The position numbers and the translations under genes are program-made. Below, in pieces: positions 35,415 to 47,253 of a DNA stretch of 64,000 bases. The stretch is from Amphibalanus amphitrite (Eukaryota > Arthropoda > Thecostraca > Balanomorpha > Balanidae), in assembly GCF_019059575.1 (NCBI RefSeq), contig NW_024882875.1:113574-177573 (forward strand), written 5' to 3'. Below the pieces are notes generated by a model. That model ran no database searches and was not told the origin of the DNA. It was given only the letters and a program-made list of their open reading frames with translations. How positions within the stretch are numbered: position 1 is the stretch's first letter; each line of letters starts with the position of its first letter.

Positions 35415-36309
35415 CATGGTAGTATTCCAATAAGTTGGACAGTCACCTCCCTGGGCGTCATTTTTCCAGGAAGGTACCTCTGCAGGTGTTGTGGTAGGCT
35501 AGGTTGAATTGGGTCAAGTTAGGCGAAGTAAGGTGGTTAGGACCCGGTCAGACCGTAAGGCCTGATCAGGTTGGTTTTAATCTTTCATTCTAATTTGACA
35601 TAGATACCTATTACCTATGTTTTTGCTCCAGCCTGAATTTCATTAGGTAATGAGTTAATTTTGCTTTGTTTTTATCTGTCTTGTTTTGTGTTTTTGTCCC
35701 TTATATTTTGCCCCATAGGCAAGGGTGGAGCTTTTCCAAGGAAGGTGGTGGAGCATGATTGGAGGCGCTCAACCACACGGCATAGGAGGGCACGGTTTCT
35801 GAACGCGCACTGATGCCTGATTCAAGCCACGCTGTCTTCATGCGTGGCAGCGCGCTACTTAAAAGTCCCTAAAAGAACGGGAAGTGATGCCGATAGAACC
35901 TTCAATCATTCTGGGCTAACGCTTATGACTTGGAAAAAGTCGCGATCCCAATTCAATCGAAAACCTGTGGGCTCTTGTTTAGCAGGAGATGTATGAAGAG
36001 CCACCCGCCATAAGCACTGTTCAACCGCAGGCACAGGTTTAGACGGCGTTGGTCCGCATCAAAGCCAGTGTGCTGGAGAATCCATTGGCTGAAATGCTCC
36101 AGAACATTCGCCACTGTGTGGGTTCCTCATTTCCTCTCTGACTGTCCTTTGAAACCACTCCAAAGATATGCAGAAACCAACGAGGTGAGTATACGAGGTA
36201 AGTAAACTGTGTTTTTTATGAAAGGTGGCTACAAGCTCAGTTAAAAGAAAAAGTACCAGATTGTTTTGCTTTTACAGCGGGAAGGAAGGTGTCCGGATAA
36301 TTTTGTTAC
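35415..36309. other. intergenic region
   Basis: No gene recognised on either strand. Nothing repeated elsewhere in the window was noticed. Confidence 0.35.
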
Positions 36310-36713
36310 ACCCCCTGTGATGTTCGAATGGTTGCTAAATTCGAAATCAGCTCCAAAAACTAGCCTAGAAACATGTAAAACTCGAAAAAGTGAACTGAGG
36401 TCATCAAAGGTCATTGAGCTGACCTGACCTTCAGGTGACCTTGACACCCACCCTAATGCATGGGACCAGCATCATATCACATGTTTCAACGCTTGAAACC
36501 ACGTGTGAAGACTGCAACCGCGCGGCTAATGCGAGCCGACATACGCCGAATCGCGATTCGGGCCAAACATGGTCTCGAGAAATAGGTCACAGGTCAAAGG
36601 TCATTTGGGTCAGGGTCATGAAATTTTCAGGGTAGGTGTAAAATTGATAAAATCGGGGGTATTGATAGTTTCGTCGCGATCGGACGGTTTTTACGCGAGT
36701 TACTCACGAAAAA
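36310..36713 (-). mobile_element. internal fragment of a GC-hairpin TTAA element
   Basis: On the minus strand it follows 28730-29130 of the nested element at 28676-29586: the CGCGAGTTACTC region, AAATTTTCA, AGGTCA runs, the CGAATCGCGATTC palindrome and the CACCCTAATG block. Both TTAA termini are missing. Confidence 0.65.
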
Positions 36714-37033
36714 CCGATAAAGCGCACCCAAAAAGGCAGAAATATGCACATGCGATATCCTATACTGCGAAAAAAGGTGCATCATTTTTGAACGTCGCCA
36801 ACAAATTGTAATTACCCTAAGCTCAGGCAGATGTATGGTAGAAAATCCCCCAAGTGAAATACACTACGGCGGAAATAAAATACCCTACGGCGGAGCTCGG
36901 TTGCAATTTGTAAATACGCGTGCGGGAGAAACCGCATGCGCCGCTATCGTCTGAAGCGCGTCTTTCATGTTTCATATAATGATACCATATTTTCTTTTAA
37001 TTCCTTCATCCAGGATTAGATTTTGTTTTCGTA

Positions 37034-37095
37034 GCGTATTTGGAAATTCCGACCTCGACGAGCGGCGTATTTGGAAATTCCGACCTCGACGAGCG
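37034..37095 (+). repeat. tandem 31-bp duplication
   Basis: GCGTATTTGGAAATTCCGAC plus CTCGACGAGCG occurs twice in direct succession without mismatch. Confidence 0.9.
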
Positions 37096-37254
37096 TCTGT
37101 GGTAGAAAACCACCACTTTTGTAGGGGAAACTACTGCGGTCTGCTACTATTTGCACTGCACGTATCGCTACAGTTGCGACATCAATGCTATACATATAAA
37201 CCGCGACATCTGCGCGCGCTGATTCTAGGGGGTCGATTTTAGTGTGTGTGTGGG

Positions 37255-37312
37255 TGGGGGGGGGGGGGGTCGAGTGGACCTCCCCACTCGGTTTTCGCGA
37301 ATAACTCGCATA
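37255..37312 (+). mobile_element. left-end fragment of a GC-hairpin TTAA element
   Basis: A G-run, GTCGAGTGGACC, then CGGTTTTCGCGAATAACTCGC, the module that follows the left hairpin in intact copies. No TTAA terminus. Confidence 0.45.
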
Positions 37313-37530
37313 GACCCGGGAACATGGGGGGGCAGCGGGGGCGCTTGCCCCCCCCCCCCAACTTGAGAGCCGAGGGGGCGGCGCCCCCTCAACATTGAGG
37401 CAGCGAGAAAAGATCTTTCCTCCCTTTTCCGGACTTTTTTCCTTCATGTTTCCTTTATACATGTACACATCAACACATGGCATTTTCCTTGCCATCTGAA
37501 TGGTTTCTGCTGATACAGTTAGGTATCGAT

Positions 37531-39633
37531 TTAACCCGCGCGGGGCTGGGGTCTCCAGCCGAACGCGCGGGACTGGGGGGGGGGGTAAATTTTACCCCCC
37601 TGTTATCTCCCGAACTAATGGTCCGATTTGGAAAATTCAAACGCCAATCGAAAGATCTCATCACGAACAACTAAAAGCATGTACTTAATTTTAAGTTTGA
37701 GGTCAAGGTCAAGGTCAGGTCAAGGGTACAAATTGCAAGTTCCTACGGTATCGGCCTTGCACCGTAGTTGCCGAAGAATGGAGTCATGGACTGAGACTGA
37801 TCGCCCAAAACGTGTTCTTAGGCTACCAAGACAATATTCGTTGCATACAATATCATTCAGAGGTCAAGGTCAAGGTCAGGTCAGGTCAGGTCAGGTCACC
37901 AAAAACAAAATATAGAAAAGGGCATGTGCGACACATGTTTTATGGGTCATTTTAATCATAGAATTCAATAGGCACACTCAATAAGTGATATGGACCACCT
38001 CTGGATGAATTTCAGGTCGAGGTCAGGTCAAGGTCAGGTCAAGTGAGGTCAAATTTTGAAGTTGGTTGTTAAGGCCTAAAAAGGTGTCTATCTGATGCAG
38101 TTTTTCACGGCGAATCGAATGGTGCTATTTTTGTTTCCGTACAAGGTATAGAACTTCCAAAAAAGTCATTTTTCAATTTTTTTGTGTGTCGTGACGTCAT
38201 AAAATTTTGAATAACTCCCACATTTTTTAACCGATTCTTCTAAAAATTGGTATGTAGGTGCACATAGACCACTTCTCTGACATATATTCCGGTTTTTTCA
38301 ATACACTCAAAATTTTAGATTTTATAGTTATTTTCCCCCAAAAATTAAGTTTTTTGGAAAAATTTGATCAAAATCCAAAATTTTCAAAAAACCGAGATAG
38401 CCATTTGATAAACAAAGTAGAATTACGTATAGGGTAACTGTGGGGAAAACGCACCCCTGGGTTAAACGCCTCCCCTAAAAAAATCGTAGATCTTATCGGC
38501 GGATAGGTGTTTTATCCTGTCTTTCAGAACAGTCAGCTGCTTGTTTACGTAGTTCTCTATTTCCGGTTCTGCGTCTTGGGGAGCAGCGTGGGTAGGTGCT
38601 GATGTTGGTTTTGGCTGTTGTTTTTGTTGTTTTTACAGAAGATTCCTAAGCTTTTGATGCCCTCTTTATTTCACAAAACTTGCTATTGTGCACATCACTC
38701 AAAACTGCGTTTTATTGTCATTCTGTTGAATTTATTATGCTGTGGCGTTAGTGGCGCGTTTTTTGTCAATATTTTGTTGACCGGAAATGGAGTGGATGGG
38801 GAAAGACGCCTACTCGATGCATGGGGCAAGACGCCCCTAGTTTTCTGAAAGGGGGGCGTTTTGCACGGTGGTGAGAGTGCAGGGTAGCGCCCTATAGGTC
38901 GGGGCCGAAAAGGCCTCTCCCTGTCCTTTTTTGCTGATACATCCTAAACGACTGCAGATATCGTCACCAAACTTTCAGGACTCCTCCGGGCATCCATTTT
39001 ACACATTGCAACAACATTTTATTCCAAAGGCTATGATAGGTTGACCACAAATGACGTCAGAATGACGTCAAGTTGTGCCATGTTCATCATTTTCTCTGTT
39101 GATGGATGGGGTGGGGGCGCTTTGCACATGGGTGTGGGCGTATTACCCAGGGTGTGGGGCAAAACGCCCTTTTGTAAGGGTATGCGGAAACCTTTTTTGG
39201 GGGTTAAATACAACACGCAAGTGTCTTTTCTTGGTCTCAAAGCGTAGTAAAAAGAATGAGCTACATGATGGTGCCCAAAGGTTTGAGTAATCTGGGTTGG
39301 GTTGAGTGTCAGAAGGTTTCGCGCTTACTGGGGGCGTTTTTGACCTATTCACCCTATCCTTTTTTGTTACGTCTTGATTTCTTTAAAAATGAAGATGTTA
39401 GCGGCGTTTGAACTTTTGCCGTTTTTGAGGCGAAAATGGCGAACATGACGTCACTAAAACGTCAATTTCTTAAAAACTTTCCGACGGATTTCGCTCAAAT
39501 TTTCAGGGAACGTGTCAAATTGATGTAAGAAAAGGTACTGAAAGTTTGGCGGCGCTGCGCGCCGCCGTTTTTGAGATATTGCAAAAATTCGCGAGGGGGG
39601 GTAAAATTTACCCCTCAGCCCCGCGCGGGTTAA
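37531..39633 (+). mobile_element. TTAA element, TAAATTTTA-hairpin subfamily, interrupted
   Basis: TTAACCCGCGCGGGGCTGGG ... CCCCGCGCGGGTTAA. The left hairpin is G-run-TAAATTTTA-C-run; the right is its inverse. It carries AGGTCAAGGTCA arrays at 37700-37730, 37860-37895 and 38010-38050. It is interrupted at 38434-39354 by another element; without it, about 1.18 kb. The intact relative is 40423-41608, nearly colinear and highly similar. Confidence 0.87.
38434..39354. mobile_element. TA-flanked element nested in the TTAA element
   Basis: Comparison with 41330 (ACGTATAACC continuous) shows an insertion starting GGGTAACTGTGGGG after TA and ending TTCACCC before TA. The interior repeats a GGGGCAAAACGCCCC-like phrase at least five times. 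No transposase frame recognised. Confidence 0.7.
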
Positions 39634-40422
39634 CAACATCTGCTATTGTCATCCCGCTTTGATTTGGGCCTGATCTTGGCCATAAGTTTGGCAGGCCAGA
39701 TTTTATACTGCACCAGCTTGAGTCAGTTTGAGAAAAAACATAACGTACAACGGTGGTAAAATCGTTGCTATTATAGGTATAACACAGTTTACCCGCTCCG
39801 TATGTGATGGAGGGGTGTGGGGCAATGAGTGCACTGACGTGGCGCCCTCGGAGGGCCGGTATGGGATTAACCCGCGCCCCGCTGCGCTATTCAGTCATAC
39901 GCGCCCTGCTGGGGGGGGGGGGGCAGATTCTGCCCCCCTGTCTAACTTCCGAACCGATGGTCGTAGAAAGACGGGGAAAACGGCAATCGAAAGCTCTCAA
40001 CGAGGCGAATCTCAAGAGCTCATTTTTTTTTGCTGAAGTAGGTCAGGGGTCAGGTCAAGGTCAGGTCAAGGGTACAAAATGCAAGTTTCTACAGTATCGG
40101 CCTTGCACCGTTATAATTGCAGAAGAATGGACTGAGACTGATTGCCCAAAACGTGTTCTTAGGCTACCAAGACAATATTCGTTGCATACAATATCATTCA
40201 AAGGTCAAGGTCAAGGTCAGGTCAGGTCAGGTCAGGTCACCAAAAACAAAATAAAGAAAAGGGCATGTGCGACACATGTGATGTTTTATTGTTTTATGGT
40301 TCATTTTATTCATAGAATTCAATAGGCACACTCAATTAGTGATATGGACCACATCTGGATGAATTTAAGGTCGAGGTCAGGTCAAGGTCAGGTCAAGTGA
40401 GGTCAAATTTTGAAGTTGGTTG

Positions 40423-41608
40423 TTAACCCGCGCGGGGCTGGGGTCCCCAGCCGAACGCGCGGGGCTGGGGGGGGGGGTAAATTTTACCCCCCCCCCCCTG
40501 TTATCTCCCGAACTAATGGTCCGATTTGGAAAATTCAAACGCCAATCGAAAGCTCTCATCACGAACTACCAAAAACATGTACTTAATTTAAAGTTTGAGG
40601 TCAAGGTCAAGGTCAGGTCAAGTGTACAAATTGCAAGTTTCTACAGTATCGGCCTTGCACCGTAGTTGCCGAAGGATTGAGTCATGGACTGAGACTGATC
40701 GCCCAAAACGTGTTCTTAGGCTACCAAGACAATATTAGTTGCATACAATATCATTCAGAGGTCAAGGTCAAGGTCAGGTCAGGTCAGGTCAGGTCACCAA
40801 AAAACAAAATATAGAAAAGGGCATGTGCGACACATGTTTTATGGGTCATTTTACTCATAGAATTCAATAGGCACACTCAATAAGTGATATGGACCACCTC
40901 TGGATGAATTTCAGGTCGAGGTCAGGTCAAGGTCAGGTCAAGTGAGGTCAAATTTTGAAGTTGGTTGTTAAGGCCTAAAAAGGTGTCTATCTGATGCAGT
41001 TTTTCACGGCGAATCGAATGGTGCTATTTTTGTTTCCGTACGAGGTCTAGAACTTCCAAAAAAGTCATTTTTCAAAAAAATTGTGTGTCGTGACGTCATA
41101 AAATTTTGAATAACTCCCACATTTTTGAACCGATTCTTCTAAAATTTGGTATGTAGGTGCACATAGACCACTTCTCTGACATATATTCCGGTTTTTTCGA
41201 TAGACTCAAAATTTTGGATTTTATAATGATTTTTCCAAAAAAATCAGTTTTTTGAAAAAAATTAGGCCAAAATCCAAAATTTTCAAAAAACCAAGATAGC
41301 CATTTGATAGACTAAGTAAAATTACGTATAACCTTTTTTGTTACGTCTTGATTCCTTTAAAAATGAAGATGTTAGCGGCGTTTGAACTTTTGCCGTTTTT
41401 GAGGCGAAAATGGCGAACATGACGTCACTAAAACGTCAATTTCTCAAAAATTTTCCGACGGATTTCGCTCAAATTTTCAGGGAAGGTGTCAAATTGATGT
41501 AAGAAAAGGTACTGAAAGTTTGGCGGCGCTGCGCGCCGCCGTTTTTGAGATATCGCAAAAATTCGCGAGGGGGGGTAAAATTTACCCCCCCAGCCCCGCG
41601 CGGGTTAA
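40423..41608 (+). mobile_element. TTAA element, TAAATTTTA-hairpin subfamily, intact
   Basis: 1,186 bp, bounded by TTAA. The empty site GTTGGTTGTTAAGGCC is preserved at about 38063-38076. AGGTCA arrays lie at 40597-40620, 40760-40797 and 40913-40951. Confidence 0.9.
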
Positions 41609-41994
41609 GGCTTAAAAAAGTATCTATCTGATGCGTTTTTCACGGCGAGTCGAAGGGTGCTATTTTTGTTTCCGTACGAGGTCTAGAACTTCCAAAAAAA
41701 TCATTTTTCAAAAATGTTGTGTGTCGTGACGTCATAAAATTTTGAATAACTCCCACATTTTTGAACTGATTCTTCTCAATATTGGTATGTAAGTGCACAT
41801 AAACCACTTTTCTGACATATAATCCGTTTTTTCGATACACTTAAAATTTTGGATTTTATAATTATTTTCCCCAAAAAGTCGTTTTTTTTTAGAAAAAAAA
41901 AGGGCCAAAATCCAAAATTTTCAAAAAACCGAGATAGCCATTTGATAGACAAAGTAGAATCACGTATCACCTTTTTTGTTACGTCTTGATTCGT

Positions 41995-43176
41995 TTAACC
42001 CGCGCCCTGCTGGGGGGGGGGGGTGTTTGAACACCCCTCCTCCTTGTGGTTTTTCGCGAATATCTCAAAAGCTCCGCCGTTTTTGGTACACCTTATCATA
42101 CATCAATTCTACACATGTTGTGAAAATTTCAGACCAAGGTCATTCAAGGTCAGGTCACCAGGTCACTTGAAGTGACCTCACCTCATAAAAAGTTTCAATG
42201 TCTGTCATAGCTACACCGAGTAACCGATCGCTTTGAAAATTTCAGCGATTGCTAAGAGCAATAGCATGTACAAAATGTATATCTCAGAATTTTGATATCG
42301 ATGACAAAAGGTCAGGTCAATTTTGCGACCTCCCCATTATAAGTCAATGGGAGAAAATTGAAATGCGCCTCTTTTGGACGAAAGACATTATAAACACTCC
42401 CAAACACCGAATTGCAAGTGGTTTAGACACACTGAACATGAAAATGGTGTCCGTGACCCCTGTTTATGCTCTGAGGTCATCTTAGGTCACGAATGGTATC
42501 TAACAGTTTTTCTCAAATAACTTTTGATAGAGGCATGCTAGAGCGATGAAAACGCCTTAGATGTGTTGAGCTCGACGATACGGATCGACTGATATGCAAC
42601 ATGACCCTTTCCGGTCAGGTCATGACCTTGACCTGAGGTCAAATTTTCAAGTTGACCTTTCAAGGTTAAGTTATAGTTCATTCGATGCGTCTTGACTAGA
42701 GGAACACGATCCCGGTAAAAGTAAGCTCGTACAAGGCTTGGGTCAAAAGTTATTGCAGAAAAACTGTTTCCGAAAAATCGGCTATTTTTGCAGTTTTTGC
42801 CTCCTGCAGGCAAAACCGTTGACGTTAGGTCAAATCTGAGAGAATTATTCAGAAAGGGCGTTAATAGGGCTATCGAATGCGCTTTTCCGCGGCGCTGTAG
42901 CTCTATTGGTTCCCGAGTTATGCGTTGGCTTCTTGGAAATTTTCGACATTCGACCCGGAAATCGGCGAAATTTTGCCTTCAATGACCTCTGGTGACCTGA
43001 CCTTTGACCTGACCAAAAAATTGACCGAAGTAATTTCCTCATTATTTTTCACGCTCTTTCGAACGCCGCCTTCTGCGTATCGCTACGTGGCCCAGGAGCC
43101 GAGTTAGAAGGGGGGTGTTCAAACACCCCCCCAGCAGGGCGTGGAAATCCAGGACCCCCAGCCGGGCGCGGGTTAA
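41995..43176 (+). mobile_element. TTAA element, TGTTTGAACA-hairpin subfamily, intact
   Basis: 1,182 bp, from TTAACCCGCGCCCTGCTGGG to GGGCGCGGGTTAA. The hairpin core is GGGG-TGTTTGAACA-CCCC. The empty site (CCTTTAAAAATGAAG) is seen at 41354. The left half carries AGGTCA, the right half TGACCT, meeting near 42615 at GGTCAGGTCATGACC. Closest relative: 56440-57614. Confidence 0.9.
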
Positions 43177-43638
43177 AAATGAAGATGTTAGCGGCGTTTG
43201 AAATTTTGCGATTTTTGAGGCGAAAATGGCGAACATGACGTCACTAAAACGTCATTTTCTAAAAAAAAAAATTCCGACGGATTTCGCTCAAATTTTCAGG
43301 GAACGTGTCAAATTGATGTATGATAAGGTACTGAAAGTTTGACGTCGCTGGCGTAACGCGTTTAGAAGTTATTGGCGAAAAACGAGAGGGGGGCAGATTC
43401 TGCCCCCCCTCCCCCAGCGGGGCGCGGGTTAACGTTGGTGATTTAGAGGTGCTTAATTTAAGCGACTGGTTTGTTCCGGAATGATAGGTTAAAACGGCTG
43501 GGTTACAGAGGAATTACTGCTTTCTGAATAGGTTTGGTCGGAGAAGGATCTTGCGATGTGTGATCTGGTGACCTGGAAACTGATCTGATGCGGTAAATAA
43601 GTGGCAAGGGAAATAAGCATGTATGGAGGTCGGTTCAG

Positions 43639-43925
43639 GGAACGCCATGAGGGCGCGGGGAACGCCATGAGGGCGCGGGGAACGCCATGAGGGCGCGGGG
43701 GACGCCATGAGGGCGCGGGGGACGCCATGAGGGCGCGGGGAACGCCATGAGGGCGCGGGAAACGCCATGAGGGCGCGGGGGACGCCAGGAGGGCGCGGGG
43801 AACGCCATGAGGGCGCGGGAAACGCCATGAGGGCGCGGGGGACGCCAGGAGGGCGCGGGGAACGCCATGAGGGCGCGGGAAACGCCATGAGGGCGCGGGA
43901 GACGCCAGGAGGGCGCGGGGAACCG
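43639..43925. repeat. 20-bp minisatellite, about 14 units
   Basis: Units of AACGCCATGAGGGCGCGGGG with G/A and T/G variants. The unit contains no minus-strand stop in any frame, so all three minus frames stay open through it; that is not evidence of a gene. Confidence 0.95.
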
Positions 43926-45423
43926 GCTTAGTTGAGTTCCGGGGCCGACCAGGTAACATTATATACCACGCGTGCGGAACACGTGAGTGCTGCGAACCGA
44001 CACTGGCCATGTCGTTGACAGCCACGTAGCATGGCCTTGCACGTAGCCATGGGCGCGCATTGGTCATTTCGAGTAGGATCTTGTTCGACGATGTCATGGG
44101 TTTAACATTTAGTATGCTTACATTTAACGAGCTTCTGAATCTGTACACCACTGGGGGAAGTTAGGAAAATAGGGAGGGATCAGACTGGAAATCTGACATT
44201 TTATCTGTATGCAAGGGACGTGAATGAGCGCATGGGTGAAGGATGATCGTGTGGAAGCATGAATGTGTTTTATCCAGTGGGAGTTATCCGCCTCCGTGCA
44301 GTTGCCGTGATGTCAAGTGTGTTCGGATATTACACCTTAAAAATATGTTTAATGGAGGGTCCCAACCGGGTTGAGAGAGAGCCTCGGGCAGTCAACCTGA
44401 GTAAATTATCCTCTTTGAATGCCCATAACCCAATGACAGGGTTACTTTTACAGGAAAAGTCGAGAGGGGGAATAAGGTTCGGGGCAAGGGCGGATCCACG
44501 GGCATCTGATGATGATGATTGGGTTTGATGGCGTGCCCAACCTCTGAGGGTTCCCACGGGCATCTGAAAGGGGGGCCAATACCATTAGGTTTTTTGTTAG
44601 GATGGCGCCTGCAGAACCTTACCTACCCCCAAATCCTACTCTCTCCCCGGAATCTGGCCACTTTATATTGTTAGGTTGCAAAAAAAATAGCTAAAAGCTA
44701 TACGTAGGTACCTACCATGGCGGTAAGGGGCGGGGGAGGTCCCAACTTGACTGCGCCCTTGCAATTGTCAATCAGTAGTATAGTATCAACCTCTTACCCT
44801 GGCCAAACATCAAGTAGCGCCTTTCTAAATAGAGAGAGGTTAACACGCGACTATTTTTGTTAGGCCAAGACCGATTGAAGGACCCTGGTTCGAAGGAAGA
44901 CCCTTGGTTCAGAGAGGTCATGACCCCGTACCCCGCCGGTTTCTATACGCCGACACCTGTAGCGATATGTCAGTGATTGCGAAGAGACGGAAGAGACAAG
45001 ACAAGAGACGGTCCCACCGACCATCCGATCGGTATCGGGTCAAATCTGGAGTTCCCGCTGCACTGAACGTAAAATGGTTGGATGGAACCTCAAATTGAAA
45101 ATTATCTAAGCGGCAGCAACGTTGATTGATGACTAGAGTCTGATCAACGATGATTATAGAATCTGAGTAGCGAATTGATTGAAAATGGGCTCAAGAATAA
45201 ATTTGAAAAGGGGAAATTCCCCCTTCCCTCCTTAGCCGTTCACGCACAATTTGAAAGGGGGAGTGGAATTTTCGAAGGGGGGAAATTCCCCCTTTCCCCC
45301 TTTAAAAGTTACCCTGCCCAATGACCCATCACCGCACAGTGTAGCAGCCTATATACCCCAGTGACTGACCAGCCTCGCAAAACAAACAAACAAATAAATC
45401 TCTTGCAGCCACGCCCCGCTATA
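43926..45423. other. intergenic region
   Basis: No gene recognised. A short pair of related G/C-rich homopolymer blocks near 45200-45300 (GGGGGAAATTCCCCC-like) is the only structure noticed. Confidence 0.35.
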
Positions 45424-46717
45424 GGGTAAGGTGCCTAATTAGCGACCCCCTTAATTTGAACCGTCATTGCTCACGCTCTGTGGGTGCCACTGTATTTCTG
45501 GCTTGATTTTCGGAGAGACCGTTCATTTTTCTATTAAAATATAGTCATTTTCTGCCCCAAAATTCACTAACTTATTTGTAGTGAACATTTTGGCAAACCA
45601 TTGCAAAAATCCTAATAGGGAACTCTTCCCGATTAGCGACTGGAGAGGGTCGCTAATAAGTCTATGGGTTTCCCCATATGGCAAAAAATGCGACGCCTGA
45701 AAAGATGAAATATGATCTCAAAAAGGTACAATGTCCCAAAATCTGTCGATTTGGGTGGCAAACGACATGCAAATGAAATTCATTTTCCACTCTCACCACC
45801 AATTTTTAAGAACAATTTTCCACTCCCAACCAAGAAAACCTAGATTGTTTTACCTATAGAAAAACAGTTGTGTGGATGCCCGGCTTAGCATCAAGCATTC
45901 TACACCTTAGAATTAAATGTATGCTTTTTGTCGTTTTTCACTCTTTTTGGATCTAACCGAATCAACAGTTTTCCACTCTCTCCTCTTTTTGGTGGGCAAT
46001 TTTCCCCTCTGACACCCAAGACAAAACTCAATTTTGGGACACTGAAAAGGTTACCTATACGCAAAGCACTCAATCACTCGAACAGGAACGTTTATCCAAC
46101 ACATTTACGTAAGTAAAAACTGATCACGTGATGCACCGAAGGCGAAAAGAAGGCGGAAACCCAAATTTTGCGGGCTATCTCGTATGATTTTCGAGGTCCG
46201 CGCTGAATTCGGCACCCCTGCAGTCCGTGACGACATTTGGCATCCCCTGCCACACATTGCAAGCGCCAGCAACACCTCATTTTCATTTCTCTCTTTTCCC
46301 CTTTCTTTCCCTTCTTGAGCTATTTGCGACCATGTCAGGCGCAAATAGGAAATATGAGTTGCGACACATTTTTAACCGCCATGCTGTGCACAGTTGAGCG
46401 ATTCACTATGGGAAAACGGCAATCAATTGAAAAAGGAATGTCGATTCAGAATAAAAAAAGGTGCATCATCCTAATGTGCATCGCTTTTCATCAGAGAGGG
46501 TCCAAACACACACGTTTTGGATAAGAAACTCGACATTTTTATTTAAACGCACCTGAAACGTCCCACCAGAAACATCGACGACCGGAAAATAATTTAATTT
46601 GATAACCAAAGTATGGCTGACCTTTTGACGATGTTTTTACCCCGTTTTCTCCTGCCAGTTTTTCTGTAGGGAGGTAGGTCGCAAACCGGAAAGGGTTGCT
46701 AATTAGGCACCTTACCC
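45424..46717. mobile_element. TA-flanked element, GGGTAAGGTGCCTAATTAGC termini
   Basis: The first 24 bp recur inverted at the end (GCTAATTAGGCACCTTACCC), with TA on both sides; 1,294 bp. The GCGAC/GTCGCTAAT phrase recurs inside near 45632-45655. No intact transposase seen. It resembles 20765-21631 in layout. Confidence 0.8.
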
Positions 46718-47253
46718 TACAGGTCCAACCGGGTCTTGCAATAAACCATTATACATCTTGCACACTACGCCTGATTGCAAAATATGAAGTGAATGGAAAG
46801 AAAACATTTGCTCATGCATGTTCCTTTCCACACTGTAGCTCATAAGTATTCCCAGTGGGGAAAGGCTGTTTTACATGATGCAGCTAATGATTTCTACAAA
46901 TGGTTTGTATTAATTGACTTTTGGGGAACGGGTCCAACTCAGGGCATATTTTAACACACTGACTGCGTCCCATTTTGGGACGCAGCCCCCTGCCTTTGGG
47001 ACGTAGTGCTCGCGAAATTTGGACCACTGCGTCCCACAATTGCGAATTTCGATACTGGCCAAAAGCAATTACAACAGCCTGCTCCCAATATCCCGCTTGC
47101 TGCCCCTTCACCAGCACATTATGTACACAATGAGTAATATCTGTCTGTACATTATCTCACTTGCATTATATACCTACTATATTTCGCTTGCAATGTGCCC
47201 TTTCCGATCGAAACACGTGCCGTATGACACCTTTGGGACGCAGTAAAAAATCC
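46718..47253. other. intergenic region
   Basis: No gene recognised. A GGGACGCAG phrase appears three or four times (46966-47050, 47230). Confidence 0.3.

Larger units (their letters stand above)
39867..43432 (+). mobile_element. TTAA element (CAGATTCTG-hairpin subfamily) holding two nested relatives
   Basis: TTAACCCGCGCCCCGCTG ... CAGCGGGGCGCGGGTTAA. Both hairpins read GGGG-CAGATTCTG-CCCC. Nested elements occupy 40423-41608 and 41995-43176. Subtracting them leaves about 1.2 kb, the standard length. The interior closely follows 37531-39633. Confidence 0.87.

Noticed and set aside
37690-40950. AGGTCA tracts as a CRISPR-like array
   Set aside because: Half-sites are contiguous or irregularly spaced with no unique spacers of constant length, and the sequence is eukaryotic.
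43489-44151. Minus-strand frames with a 20-residue repeated peptide
   Set aside because: The 20-bp minisatellite lacks minus-strand stops, so all three frames are open; flanks show no codon bias or domain.
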